DNA of 60,696 nt from Gammaproteobacteria bacterium (GTDB lineage: Bacteria; Pseudomonadota; Gammaproteobacteria; Pseudomonadales; Litorivicinaceae), in contig PAHG01000006.1 in the NCBI GenBank assembly GCA_002705795.1, positions 3,534-64,229 on the forward strand. Reading direction: 5' to 3'. Positions within the stretch are counted from its first letter, which is position 1. The number at the start of each line of letters is the position of its first letter. The notes under the pieces were generated by a model. That model saw nothing but the letters and a program-made list of their open reading frames with translations. It did no database searches and was not told the DNA's origin. Positions 1-8,194 of the stretch are shown in pieces. The translations under genes were made by a program, and so were the position numbers.

Positions 1-221
1 AGAGTCATGCTGCGTTTGTTTCTTTGCAGGTTCTGAAAGTCTGCAGTATTACGTCCAGCACCCAGTGTTCCGTCTGGCTCCACAGACTCGGGGGGTTCAA
101 TTTTAATTACGTCGGCACCCCAATCTGCGAATTGTCGGGCGGCTGTTGGGCCGGATCGTACGCGAGACAGATCAATGACGCGAATCCCGTTGAGGGCTGT
201 TGATGCGAAAGTATGTGTCAT
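1..221 (-). CDS. CaiB/BaiF family (type III) CoA-transferase, N-terminal part
   Basis: The first 73 codons of a leftward gene are present and the rest lies beyond the window. The translation has the family signature: a start resembling LNGIRVIDLSRV, then RSGPTAARQFADWGADVIKIEPP, then a later NLQRNKRSM stretch. Enzymes of this family move CoA between carboxylic acids in the cytoplasm. The active-site aspartate lies further downstream and is not visible. The ATG overlaps the TGA of the PrpD-family gene (ATGA), making this the last visible gene of the tctC-tctB-tctA-SDR-prpD operon. The likely role is activating the imported acid or a product of it; the substrate is unknown. Confidence 0.85.
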   Translation of the reverse strand, partial: MTHTFASTALNGIRVIDLSRVRSGPTAARQFADWGADVIKIEPPESVEPDGTLGAGRNTADFQNLQRNKRSMT

Positions 222-1600
222 GGTTTTTCTCCGATATTTGCGAGTGCCCTTACACACTCTCGGATGTTATTTTTTGGGTTAAACAGATGATTGATGCGCT
301 CCTGAGCGGACACGATATCTGTGGTCTCGAGACCGGCAAACATTAGATTATTCTTAAATTTATCTTCAAGCTCTGGGTCTGTCATAGGCTCTTGCTTGCC
401 GCCTCTCAAACATGCTTGTTTGATGGTGTGGGTTTTTCCTTCAAGATCGACAAAATCGAGCCAGCCCACATACTCCCCTGGATAGGGGTCTTCGGGGTTA
501 ATCGAGTAGTTAGTTTTTGATGTGATTGATTGGATGTCGTCTCTTAAAAGCTGGTCTTCGGTAAATTCATTTAACCCAGCTTTTCCGTCAAGGAAGCCGA
601 TTGCGATGCAGTAAGGAACAGAAAACTTCGCCCCATAGGGTGTCGAAGGATTTCTTTTTTCGTCGAGTGGTTCCCATAATCGATGCACGGTACCTTCACC
701 AACGTGAGCGTGTATTTCTCTAATGTCCCCAGTGCTGAGGATTTTTGAGGCTTGGATTGCACAATCTACAAATGGTTGGGTCATGGTACCGCAGGCATAG
801 GGTTTGAATGCGAGGCCAGCGGAAATCCACTCTTCCCCGAACGACTCAAGGTGACCGAAATCTGGAGCGATAGAGTCATGAGCAAAGCCCTTGAATAATC
901 CATGCGTTCCCTCGAATATAGTCCGAGGGCCAGTAAATCCGGCTTTAGCCATGACGGCAGACTTGATCCCAGCGGCGGCGGCCCAGCCTGGATGCATTCT
1001 CTTGGTCCACGTTCCTTCCGCGAGATATTCGATGATACCTGAGGCCATGGAGCCGACGATTCCGAGCGCTGACGCGGCCTGCTGCGCGCTAAGTCCGTAC
1101 GCGATCGATGCTGTCAGACTTGCGCCAAATGCCCCTAAGATCGCGGTTGGATGAAATCCTTGCCGATGAATCGCTGTCGGGGCAACCAGAGCGAGCCTAC
1201 AGATGAGCTCGGAACCGAGCGCCATCGCCCTGATAAACTTATCTGGAGGAAGATCCTCTCGTTCGGCGATCGCCAAGATAGTCGGAATGATCACAGATGA
1301 TACATGGACAGGAGTGCCCTCGAAAGTGTCGTCGAAATCCTCTCCGTGTACCGCTGTTCCATTTATCAGGACTGCGTCTTGCATCGTAAATCTTGATCCA
1401 TGTCCAAAAGCTGTCGTACCCCCGTGATCGACGCATGATGACTGGATTGCCTGAATGTAGTCGGTGTTGCGGGCGGAGAGCATAAGGCCATACGCGTCGA
1501 GAGTGACTCGCTGCAACATCTTGCGAACTGATGCTGGAATCTTTACAGTCTGGCCGGCGGAAATGACGGCGATATGTTCTGCAAGAACAACAGAGCTCAT
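218..1600 (-). CDS. MmgE/PrpD family protein (2-methylcitrate dehydratase-like)
   Basis: A 460-residue protein with the usual length and motifs of the MmgE/PrpD fold: GTAVHGEDFDDTF near residues 80-95, HRQGFHPTAILGAFGA near 143-160, and WTKRMHPGWAAAAGI near 198-212. Members include 2-methylcitrate dehydratase (PrpD) and cis-aconitate decarboxylase, so a dehydratase or decarboxylase acting on a tri- or dicarboxylate is likely. Sequence alone does not choose between them. No prpB, prpC or acnD lies nearby, which argues against a standard methylcitrate cycle. ATGA overlaps with the SDR gene upstream and the CoA-transferase downstream indicate translational coupling in the TctCBA operon. Confidence 0.9.
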   Translation of the reverse strand: MSSVVLAEHIAVISAGQTVKIPASVRKMLQRVTLDAYGLMLSARNTDYIQAIQSSCVDHGGTTAFGHGSRFTMQDAVLINGTAVHGEDFDDTFEGTPVHVSSVIIPTILAIAEREDLPPDKFIRAMALGSELICRLALVAPTAIHRQGFHPTAILGAFGASLTASIAYGLSAQQAASALGIVGSMASGIIEYLAEGTWTKRMHPGWAAAAGIKSAVMAKAGFTGPRTIFEGTHGLFKGFAHDSIAPDFGHLESFGEEWISAGLAFKPYACGTMTQPFVDCAIQASKILSTGDIREIHAHVGEGTVHRLWEPLDEKRNPSTPYGAKFSVPYCIAIGFLDGKAGLNEFTEDQLLRDDIQSITSKTNYSINPEDPYPGEYVGWLDFVDLEGKTHTIKQACLRGGKQEPMTDPELEDKFKNNLMFAGLETTDIVSAQERINHLFNPKNNIRECVRALANIGEKP

Positions 1601-2337
1601 GGTAGAAAAGCTCCTCCGTTCACGTGAATTGTCTGGCCGTTGATGAATCCGCTGTCGGGTCCGACTAACATTCCAATAACGGCCGCGATATCTGAAGGCT
1701 GCCCGTAGGCAACATTTTTTCCATCAAAACTGGGATGCTTCAGCCGGGCCCCCGTTTCGGCGGTTCGGTGTGTATCGATGTGGCCTGGAACAACGCAATT
1801 GAAAGTTACCCCAGAATCCGCAAACTCTACAGCCAGCGCTCGCACCAGGCCGGGTACACTCGACTTAGAGCTGACTACGGCGGCTCTTTCTTGCGCGCCT
1901 GTGTGAGCTGATAAACCTCCCAGACAGATGACCCGGCCCCATCGGGAATCGAGCATATCGGGTAAGAATTGTTGGGTACACATAAATTGGGCGTCGCCGT
2001 TAATACGGAAAACTTGCCGCCACTCTTCAATAGTCATTTCGAGAAAAGGTTTAGTTTTCCGAACCGAGGCATTATTCACCAGCACCTGACAGTGACCGAT
2101 AGCTTTGCAAGATTGGTCCAGAGCGATAAACGTGTTTGGGTCATCCAAGGATCCAATCACCGTCTCACATTGAACTCCGGTTTGCCTCACAAGATCTGCG
2201 GTCTGTTCGAGGTTCTCAGCATCGTTATTCGTATGCACAACCAGGTGGAAGCCAAGCTCTCCCAGTCTTATCGCCGTCGCTCTGCCGATGTTCCGGGCCG
2301 AGCCGGTCACTATCGCGACGGATTTGTTTTTTGTCAC
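1597..2337 (-). CDS. SDR-family protein with non-canonical catalytic residues
   Basis: A 246-residue Rossmann protein of the short-chain dehydrogenase/reductase family. Visible are the cofactor loop TGSARNIGRA (residues 11-20), NNAS (88-91), the VPGHID stretch and a C-terminal INGQTIHVNGGAF. The classical catalytic Tyr (YxxxK) is Val154 ahead of Lys158, and the catalytic Ser, expected 13 residues earlier, is Gly141. The cofactor loop has Asn17 where Gly is usual. Either it belongs to a divergent SDR group with another mechanism or it is not a standard oxidoreductase. It sits between tctA and the PrpD-family gene with ATGA overlaps on both sides, so a role in the same catabolic route is likely. 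Confidence 0.85.
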   Translation of the reverse strand: MTKNKSVAIVTGSARNIGRATAIRLGELGFHLVVHTNNDAENLEQTADLVRQTGVQCETVIGSLDDPNTFIALDQSCKAIGHCQVLVNNASVRKTKPFLEMTIEEWRQVFRINGDAQFMCTQQFLPDMLDSRWGRVICLGGLSAHTGAQERAAVVSSKSSVPGLVRALAVEFADSGVTFNCVVPGHIDTHRTAETGARLKHPSFDGKNVAYGQPSDIAAVIGMLVGPDSGFINGQTIHVNGGAFLP

Positions 2338-3818
2338 GCGTTAGCTACCTTTCTCTTCTTGAACCCTGTCCAGAACGGTGTCGAGAGGTTTACGGCGGTT
2401 AGGGCAAAGAAGAAAAGAACGATTGGGCTCTCCATTAGGGCGAGGAAGTTGTTGTCGTAAATAATCATGGACTGACTGAAGGCTTCCTCGACCATTTTTC
2501 CTAGAATTAATCCCATCACAAGAGGTGCGGCACCGAAACCGTGGCGGTTCATGAAGTAACCGATTAGGCCGGCGACTAGCATCACGTACACGTCCACAAA
2601 AGAGGAGCTAGATGAGTAGGCTCCGATGACCGCAAAGATAAAGACCGCGGGCCATAATAATTGCTTCGGTATGAACGTGACTAGCGAGAAAAATTTAGCG
2701 CCAGCGAGGCCGATTGCCAGGAATGCAACGTTTGCGAACAACATTGCACCGAAGATGGCATATAAAAACTCGGGCGTCTCATTCAGGAGGTACGGGCCGG
2801 GTCTAAATCCGTGCATAATCAGGGCTGCCAAGATAAGGGCTGTCGACCCTGAGCCTGGAATACCGAGCGCAAGTGTCGGAACCATGGCACCCCCGGCGGC
2901 TGAGTTATTTGCTGCCTCTGGTCCCACAATCCCTTCTGGTGTGCCGGTCCCGAACTCATCTTTCTTTTTACTGAAGCGCTTGGCTTCGTTGTATCCAATG
3001 ATCGCCGCTACGGTTGAACCCTCGGCAGGCAAGATACCTATAAATGTGCCTATCCCTGACGAACGTAAGATACAGTTTTTCAATTCTTTGAGTTCTTCCC
3101 ATGTCGGCAATTTCATGGCTTTTGCCTCAATCCGCTCGACGGTTTTATTCAGTGTGCTGGATTGGCTCAGAAGCTCCCCCATAGCAAACAATCCGATCAG
3201 CACAGGAACAAAATGGATTCCTTCATCGAGATCTGGGATATCAAACGTGAACCGTTCGACGCCGGTTGTCAGGTGGATTCCGACTGTCGCCAGTAGGACC
3301 CCTACCCCACCGGAAATTAGATTTCGAAGCGAGCTCTTGCCTGTCATCGAAGCTAGCATCGATAGAGCAAATACTGCTAAAGCGAAATATTCTGGGGGAC
3401 GGAACTCGAGAGCGACGGCGGCTAAGGTCGGAGCAGCAACGATGAAAACGATCAGACTGATAATTCCACCCGAGACCGAGGAGACCGTTGCGAGGCCTAA
3501 AGCGCGCCCAGGCTCGCCGCGTTTTGCCATAGGGTAGCCGTCCAAGGCCGTGGCAACCGCGGGGGGTGCGCCAGGTGCATTAATCAAAATCGCTGTGATG
3601 GACCCACCAAACGTGCCCGCGCAATACAACGCGGCCATCATGGCGATAGCGGGGATCGGTTCTAACTGAATCGTAAATGGAGTTAACAGTGCGATAGCCA
3701 TCGGTGAACTGAGGCCCGGGAGTGCTCCGACGAGAACTCCAATCAAAACGCCCAGTGTGATTAAGATGATATTTTCGATCTCTAAGAGGAGCGAGAAACC
3801 TTCAATGATTGCGTCCAT
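2334..3818 (-). CDS. tctA: TctA: large permease subunit of a tripartite tricarboxylate transporter
   Basis: A 494-residue, strongly hydrophobic protein with about 12 membrane segments. It carries the TctA signature at the N-terminus (LGVLIGVLVGALPGLSSPMAIALL) and the repeated motif later (GIGTFIGILPAEGSTVAAIIGYNEAKR). The stretch GTPEGIVGPEAANNSAAGGAMVPTLALGIPGS is typical of the family. It works in the inner membrane with TctB and the periplasmic binding protein TctC to import carboxylates using an ion gradient. The substrate of this copy is not known. Its stop overlaps the SDR start by ATGA. Confidence 0.95.
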   Translation of the reverse strand: MDAIIEGFSLLLEIENIILITLGVLIGVLVGALPGLSSPMAIALLTPFTIQLEPIPAIAMMAALYCAGTFGGSITAILINAPGAPPAVATALDGYPMAKRGEPGRALGLATVSSVSGGIISLIVFIVAAPTLAAVALEFRPPEYFALAVFALSMLASMTGKSSLRNLISGGVGVLLATVGIHLTTGVERFTFDIPDLDEGIHFVPVLIGLFAMGELLSQSSTLNKTVERIEAKAMKLPTWEELKELKNCILRSSGIGTFIGILPAEGSTVAAIIGYNEAKRFSKKKDEFGTGTPEGIVGPEAANNSAAGGAMVPTLALGIPGSGSTALILAALIMHGFRPGPYLLNETPEFLYAIFGAMLFANVAFLAIGLAGAKFFSLVTFIPKQLLWPAVFIFAVIGAYSSSSSFVDVYVMLVAGLIGYFMNRHGFGAAPLVMGLILGKMVEEAFSQSMIIYDNNFLALMESPIVLFFFALTAVNLSTPFWTGFKKRKVANA

Positions 3819-3840
3819 CAGAATTGAACCTTTTTAATTT

Positions 3841-4371
3841 TTATAAAGCGATGCCAAAAATCCCGGAATCGAAATAGACGCTCAGGACTTTTGAGAAAAC
3901 CAGAGACACCACGACGGGGAACATTCCTGCAAAAAGTAAAATTGTAATAAAATTCTTGTAGCCCCAAAGCCGCGGCATCACTAAACAGATAGTGATCATT
4001 GTTAGTAGCATTCCGAGGTAAGGGGCCGCAAGCACGACCACAATAAGGAATGCGATAGTTATTTTCGTGAGTGGGTGAACCGGTTCGCTGCGGTCTTTGT
4101 CGATACTTTTTCCCTTCTTGGCCAAGAGAATATGCTCGAAGGGCAGGAAGCAGGCGAGGGCACCAATTATCCATAACAACAACTGTGGGTACATCGCCGG
4201 TTGAATGTTCTGGGCGAAGAGCGGAGATACCTCGTCAAACTGGGTTGTTAGGTAAAAGAGATAGCCGACGCCGGCTAAAATGATCGCGGTTACAGCCAGA
4301 TCAACTGGATGCACGAGCCCCGCGGCCCGCGCATCATCAGTTGTTGGAGCTGATGAGTTTTGATTATCCAT
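3841..4371 (-). CDS. tctB: TctB: small membrane subunit of a tripartite tricarboxylate transporter
   Basis: A 176-residue protein with four predicted membrane segments (about residues 24-45, 60-80, 103-140 split in two, and 146-170), as usual for the TctB family, which is weakly conserved. A TTG lies one codon upstream, but the ATG at 4371 has a good AGGAG Shine-Dalgarno seven bases before it and is preferred. It lies 18 bases from tctC and 22 bases from tctA, so it is part of the same operon. It probably helps TctA form the permease. Confidence 0.85.
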   Translation of the reverse strand: MDNQNSSAPTTDDARAAGLVHPVDLAVTAIILAGVGYLFYLTTQFDEVSPLFAQNIQPAMYPQLLLWIIGALACFLPFEHILLAKKGKSIDKDRSEPVHPLTKITIAFLIVVVLAAPYLGMLLTMITICLVMPRLWGYKNFITILLFAGMFPVVVSLVFSKVLSVYFDSGIFGIAL

Positions 4372-4389
4372 CAACGTGCTCCTAGGGTA

Positions 4390-5382
4390 TTACTTAACAA
4401 TACCAAGTTCTTTGAGGGCCTGAGCGGCCTTCGCGTACTCTTCTTTAAGGCCCTTGTCCCAAACATCTGTACCAGCAACGCTTGACTCGACTTTTAATCC
4501 AGCGGTCGCTAGGTAGTTAGCGAATACCTCGTGAGACATCGCCTTGACGAGACCCTTAGAGATTTTTTCTACCTTATCTCTCGGAGTCTTCGCCAGAACC
4601 GCATATCCACGGGTTGTCGAGGTCTTTACGTTGTAGCCCATTTCGTAGGAAGTACGGACATCCGCGTAGTCTGGTAGGCGTTCTTCTGCCAGCAGTACGA
4701 GAGGTATAGCAGACCCGTCGGCGATTAATGTCGCTGCCTCACTCACGTTCGGTAAAGTCGCATCGATCGCACCAGACAATAGAGCCTGGAGCATTTCACC
4801 GCCCGAGCCAAACGGAACCACCTTGAATTTGATGCCGGCCGCTTTTGACAGCTGCGCGAGACCGATGTGTTCGGTACCACCGACCTGGGCTACGCCGAAA
4901 TTCAGGGTCCGTTTCTTTGACGCTGCGACTAGTTCCTCGAACGTTTTTGTTTTACTTTTTTTGCCAACGACCAAGAACGTGGGATCGTCCATCGCACGCG
5001 CTACGCCAACAATATCATCTATTTTCATGTCCGACTTACCCTGCACCATCGTGTAAAGGTGGGACTGGGTCAGCGCCATGATTGTACATCCGTCGGCAGG
5101 CTTGGACAGAACATAGTTCTGGGCCTTCGCCCCGGATCCGCCACGTTTACTGATCACGAACATGTCCTGTGAAAGCGTGCGACGTGACCGAATCATCATC
5201 ATCCGCGCGGTAACATCAGTCCCTCCGCCATACGACGAGTGGATTACCACTTCGATAGGCTTATCACACACCGGAGGGTCTTTCTTTTTATCGCCATGTG
5301 AGGCGGCAAACGCTGTTGACGACAACGCGAAGGTTGCGCAAACGGCGAGGGTAGTCTTTTTGAGAGTCTTCATAGGAATCAT
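4390..5382 (-). CDS. tctC: TctC-type periplasmic solute-binding protein
   Basis: A 330-residue protein with a Sec signal peptide (Lys-rich start, hydrophobic core, cleavage near AFAAS) and the Bug/TctC binding-protein fold: YGGGTDVTARMM near the N-terminus, GSGAKAQNYVLSKPADGCT, and NFGVAQVGGTEHIGLAQL. It captures the substrate in the periplasm for TctAB. It is the first gene of the leftward operon. An in-frame ATG three codons on (5373) is an alternative start, but AAGGG upstream fits the first ATG. The order tctC-tctB-tctA followed by enzymes suggests a dedicated uptake and degradation unit. Confidence 0.93.
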   Translation of the reverse strand: MIPMKTLKKTTLAVCATFALSSTAFAASHGDKKKDPPVCDKPIEVVIHSSYGGGTDVTARMMMIRSRRTLSQDMFVISKRGGSGAKAQNYVLSKPADGCTIMALTQSHLYTMVQGKSDMKIDDIVGVARAMDDPTFLVVGKKSKTKTFEELVAASKKRTLNFGVAQVGGTEHIGLAQLSKAAGIKFKVVPFGSGGEMLQALLSGAIDATLPNVSEAATLIADGSAIPLVLLAEERLPDYADVRTSYEMGYNVKTSTTRGYAVLAKTPRDKVEKISKGLVKAMSHEVFANYLATAGLKVESSVAGTDVWDKGLKEEYAKAAQALKELGIVK

Positions 5383-5415
5383 CTTGTTGCCCTTTATTAT
5401 TGATTTAAGTTCGAA

Positions 5416-5444
5416 CTAAAGGTATCCGAGATACCTAGCTTTAG
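5416..5444. promoter_or_regulatory. Palindrome in the tctC / lyase divergent promoter region
   Basis: A perfect 7-3-7 inverted repeat, AGGTATC-CGA-GATACCT (5420-5436), lies 38 bases upstream of the tctC start, with outer CTAAA/TTTAG arms extending it imperfectly. The position and symmetry suggest a repressor operator controlling one or both divergent operons. No T-tract follows it, so it is not an intrinsic terminator. The binding protein is unknown. Confidence 0.5.
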
Positions 5445-5462
5445 GGTCACGAAACCGGTGTA

Positions 5463-5549
5463 TATTGTCAACACAATCTGTGAGCTTAATTCGATAAACC
5501 CGATAGAATTTTTGTACATAGGGAAGATCGGTAAAATTTTTGTCAACAA
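5463..5549. promoter_or_regulatory. Two copies of a TTGTCAACA motif upstream of the lyase gene
   Basis: TATTGTCAACACAAT at 5463-5477 contains ATTGT/ACAAT arms around CAAC. A second copy, TTGTCAACAA, lies at 5540-5549, 13 bases before the lyase ATG. The first copy is 14/15 identical to the complement of 11325-11339 in the leuC/tauE region. The TTGT-N2-ACAA form resembles operators of GntR/FCD regulators. On the minus strand the first copy also reads TTGACA, a possible -35 for tctC, though no good -10 was seen. Confidence 0.5.
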
Positions 5550-5562
5550 TCAGGTATTTAAA

Positions 5563-6381
5563 ATGAACCACCAGCACACGCTTACGATCTTGCCCGGTGT
5601 CTACGATGGGTTGGGCGCGTCGATCGCGAGACACGTGGGTGCCAAGGCGGTCTACGCCAGTGGGGGCGCTATAGCGCGGAGTTTTGGGCTGCCAGACCTG
5701 GGGTTGGTCTCTATGACGGAAATGGCCTCGAGACTCGAGTCGATAGTTTGTGCCTTTGACGGGACGGTCTTTGCGGACGGGGACACGGGCTACGGTGATA
5801 CCCAGCACGTTCGGCGGATGGTCCAAATGTTTGAGGCCGCTGGTATCAAAGGGGTACATATTGAAGACCAGAGCTTCCCAAAACGTTGCGGACACCTCGA
5901 AGGCAAGTCGCTAATTTCGAAAGATTCGATGTGCCGTAAAATCGAGTCCGCAGTGAAAGCTCGGCGAGCCGATGATTTCTTAATCATCGGGAGAAATGAC
6001 GCGATCGCGATTGAAGGATTCGCTATGGCAATTTCGCGCGCACAATCAATGGTTGAGTCAGGCGCAGATATTGTTTTCATTGAGGCCCCGGAGACGGCGG
6101 AACAAGTCGAGTCGATACCCGGCTTTTTCGAGGTACCGGTCTTGATCAACATGTTTCCCGGCGGCAAAACGCCGTACACCAGCCCAGACTCGTTAGAAGG
6201 GTTTGGGTACCGGTATATGATTGTACCGTCTGATGTACAGCGGGCCTGCATTCAGGCTACCGAGTCAGTCCTGAGATCAATCGTCGAGAAAGGTAACTCC
6301 GAGTCTGTATCCGATTTATTGAGCCCCTTAGGGGACCGTGATCGCTTCGTTGATCAGGACCGCTGGCTGGAGGAGTCTTGA
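5563..6381 (+). CDS. Isocitrate lyase / dimethylmalate lyase family C-C lyase
   Basis: A 272-residue TIM-barrel protein. Visible are the metal-binding DGDTGYG (residues 72-78), the signature FPKRCGH with KRCGH at 107-111 (catalytic Cys109), and RNDAIAIEG (144-152). An intact KRCGH marks the lyase branch (isocitrate, methylisocitrate and dimethylmalate lyases, oxaloacetate hydrolase) rather than PEP mutase. Such enzymes cleave 2-hydroxy-dicarboxylates to pyruvate or glyoxylate plus a carboxylate. An upstream in-frame ATG exists at 5458, but family alignment favours 5563, which has CAGG eight bases upstream. It is followed directly by the cyclodeaminase-family gene. The exact substrate is unknown. 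Confidence 0.88.
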   Translation: MNHQHTLTILPGVYDGLGASIARHVGAKAVYASGGAIARSFGLPDLGLVSMTEMASRLESIVCAFDGTVFADGDTGYGDTQHVRRMVQMFEAAGIKGVHIEDQSFPKRCGHLEGKSLISKDSMCRKIESAVKARRADDFLIIGRNDAIAIEGFAMAISRAQSMVESGADIVFIEAPETAEQVESIPGFFEVPVLINMFPGGKTPYTSPDSLEGFGYRYMIVPSDVQRACIQATESVLRSIVEKGNSESVSDLLSPLGDRDRFVDQDRWLEES

Positions 6382-6382
6382 T

Positions 6383-7354
6383 GTGGGTGAGTTGAGGATC
6401 TTATCAGAGCAAACCGTGAAGCGTTGCCTGGACGAAGAAATCGATGCCTGCTTTGAGGTATGCGCGGAAGCTTACCGTTACTACGGTCGAGTCGGCTCGG
6501 TGTTATCAGAGCCGAGCTCGCTATATCTCCAGTTACCATCTGACCGGCCAAAAAAATGCCGTTTAAAGGGAGCGCACTTTACTGATACCGGAGTCGCAGG
6601 CTTCCGTCTCGCGAGCCCAGGGGCTTACTATACTTGGGTGGTCGACTCGCAGACCGGTCAACCGGAGGGATTGGTTGCCGAGAATTGGCTACACCGGCGA
6701 CGCACGGCGGTCACTGGTGCTCTAACACTCCGTTGGTTGCGTCCTAATCTCGGGGTGGTCGCCTTGGTCGGTGCCGGTAAGATTGGGTTTGAGTGCGCCG
6801 TCGCGTTGGGGCACGCGTTCCCGGACGCGAGTATTATCTTGGGGTGCCGCGACGAGGGACGGGCTGAGCTCTTCAGGGACAGACTGCCAAACTCTGTGTC
6901 CTCGCGAATGAGCATCCAGGCGATAGAACCAGCGATACGAAGCGCGGAGGCGGTGCTGACGATCACTAAGGCAAGTGCTGCATTTATTCAGGGCGATTGG
7001 CTACGGGACGGATCAGTCGCCCTGTCCATGGGTGGTGTTCCCGAGTTTCAATTCTCCACCTGGCAACGGAGCCAGCATTTTGTCCTTGACGATTTGGGTT
7101 ACGCGCTGAAGCAGGGTGATCTCCACCATTGGGTGAAATCTGATGGGTTAAGTGTAGAGGAGATTCGGACTCGAACGACGGCCTTGATTGGTGATGTGGC
7201 GCTGGACCCAGAAAAATATCAATCCATTTGTAGTGGATTGACGCTGGCTGTGATTCAAGGCATGGCCGTCTGCGACGTCGCTATGGCTGGACTGGTACTG
7301 GAAAGAGCCAGCGCCTTGAACGCGGGCAGGGTTGTTGATCTCGATTCTTGCTAG
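6383..7354 (+). CDS. Ornithine cyclodeaminase / mu-crystallin family protein
   Basis: A 323-residue protein. The Rossmann motif LVGAGKIG (residues 128-135), LKGAHF with the likely catalytic Lys62, NWLHRRRTAVTGAL (101-114) and DDLGYA further on are typical of the OCD/mu-crystallin family. Members include ornithine cyclodeaminase, alanine dehydrogenase and pyrroline/piperideine-2-carboxylate or ketimine reductases, so NAD(P)-dependent chemistry on an imino or amino acid is likely. The GTG start at 6383 is chosen because GGAGGAG lies seven bases upstream and it begins two bases after the lyase stop. Its 3' end overlaps the convergent dioxygenase gene by four bases. Confidence 0.88.
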   Translation: MGELRILSEQTVKRCLDEEIDACFEVCAEAYRYYGRVGSVLSEPSSLYLQLPSDRPKKCRLKGAHFTDTGVAGFRLASPGAYYTWVVDSQTGQPEGLVAENWLHRRRTAVTGALTLRWLRPNLGVVALVGAGKIGFECAVALGHAFPDASIILGCRDEGRAELFRDRLPNSVSSRMSIQAIEPAIRSAEAVLTITKASAAFIQGDWLRDGSVALSMGGVPEFQFSTWQRSQHFVLDDLGYALKQGDLHHWVKSDGLSVEEIRTRTTALIGDVALDPEKYQSICSGLTLAVIQGMAVCDVAMAGLVLERASALNAGRVVDLDSC

Positions 7355-8193
7355 GCGGCGAATGTTTTCAGCTGCGTGCGGTGCATGATACGCCGAGTAT
7401 TTCCGTCGAACGCGTCTCGTCTGTGCATCACGAGATGGTTTTGCCACATCACAACGTCACCAACTTCCCACTCGTTGTGCCAGGTCCACTCTGGGTCAGT
7501 GGCGTGTGACCAGACTTCATCGAGCAGCCGATTACTCTCGTCTACCGTTAAACCCACAATACAGGCATGCGGTCGGCGGCCGAGAAACAGGGCTCTATTG
7601 CCCTTGGTATCTGTCCAGACCATTGGGTGTCTCGCTCCCGGAGTTTCTGAAGGGTCCGTAGTCTCGCTGTACCCTTTTCTCAGCATTCCGGCGCTGTTGT
7701 GAGCCGCGTCATGGATCAATGTTTTTCCTTCGATTTCTCTTTTGAGGGAGTCTGGCAGCGCCTCGTATGCGCGAATCATACTAGAGAAATACGTGTTGCC
7801 TTGTCCCACCGGCACCTCCAGCGAGTACAGGATCCCAGCGACAGGGGGTTGCTCGATATAAGTCATATCCGCGTGCCAGACGGCTTCTCCGTCACCGAGA
7901 TTCCCTATCGGTGTCCCGTCTGGCGTCTTGACGTTTGAAATCACATTAATCTCGGGGTATTCCGGTAGGAATGTAATCCCGTATGGATTTGGGCCTGGCG
8001 GATCAAGTTCCCCAAAATATTTACTGAATCGGAGGAGGTCATCATCTCTGATTGACTGGTTTCTAAATCGTACGACGAGGTGCTCGTCCCACGCAGCCTT
8101 TATATTTTCAATAACGCCAGAGCTAAGGGGTTTCGAAAGATCTATACCAGTGATATTGGCTCCGATGTTGGGGGATAGCCGCACAATCTCCAT
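7351..8193 (-). CDS. TauD/TfdA family Fe(II)/2-oxoglutarate dioxygenase
   Basis: A 280-residue protein. The iron-binding triad is visible as His107-x-Asp109 (VWHADMTY) and a distal His257 (LVMHRRDAF). An Arg in TRRIMHRTQL (about 268) probably binds 2-oxoglutarate. Family members hydroxylate taurine, other sulfonates, phenoxyacetates or amino acids; this one's substrate cannot be read from sequence. One base separates its start from the stop of the enolase-superfamily gene, so it is the last gene of the leuC-leuD-enolase-dioxygenase operon. Nearby TauE/SafE and rhodanese genes make a sulfur compound possible but unproven. Confidence 0.9.
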   Translation of the reverse strand: MEIVRLSPNIGANITGIDLSKPLSSGVIENIKAAWDEHLVVRFRNQSIRDDDLLRFSKYFGELDPPGPNPYGITFLPEYPEINVISNVKTPDGTPIGNLGDGEAVWHADMTYIEQPPVAGILYSLEVPVGQGNTYFSSMIRAYEALPDSLKREIEGKTLIHDAAHNSAGMLRKGYSETTDPSETPGARHPMVWTDTKGNRALFLGRRPHACIVGLTVDESNRLLDEVWSHATDPEWTWHNEWEVGDVVMWQNHLVMHRRDAFDGNTRRIMHRTQLKTFAA

Positions 8194-8194
8194 G

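Noticed and set aside
2626-3537. A 303-codon open frame opposite tctA
   Set aside because: It is the complement of a strongly conserved membrane protein, and its product is an unstructured Pro- and Ser-rich sequence, typical of a shadow frame.
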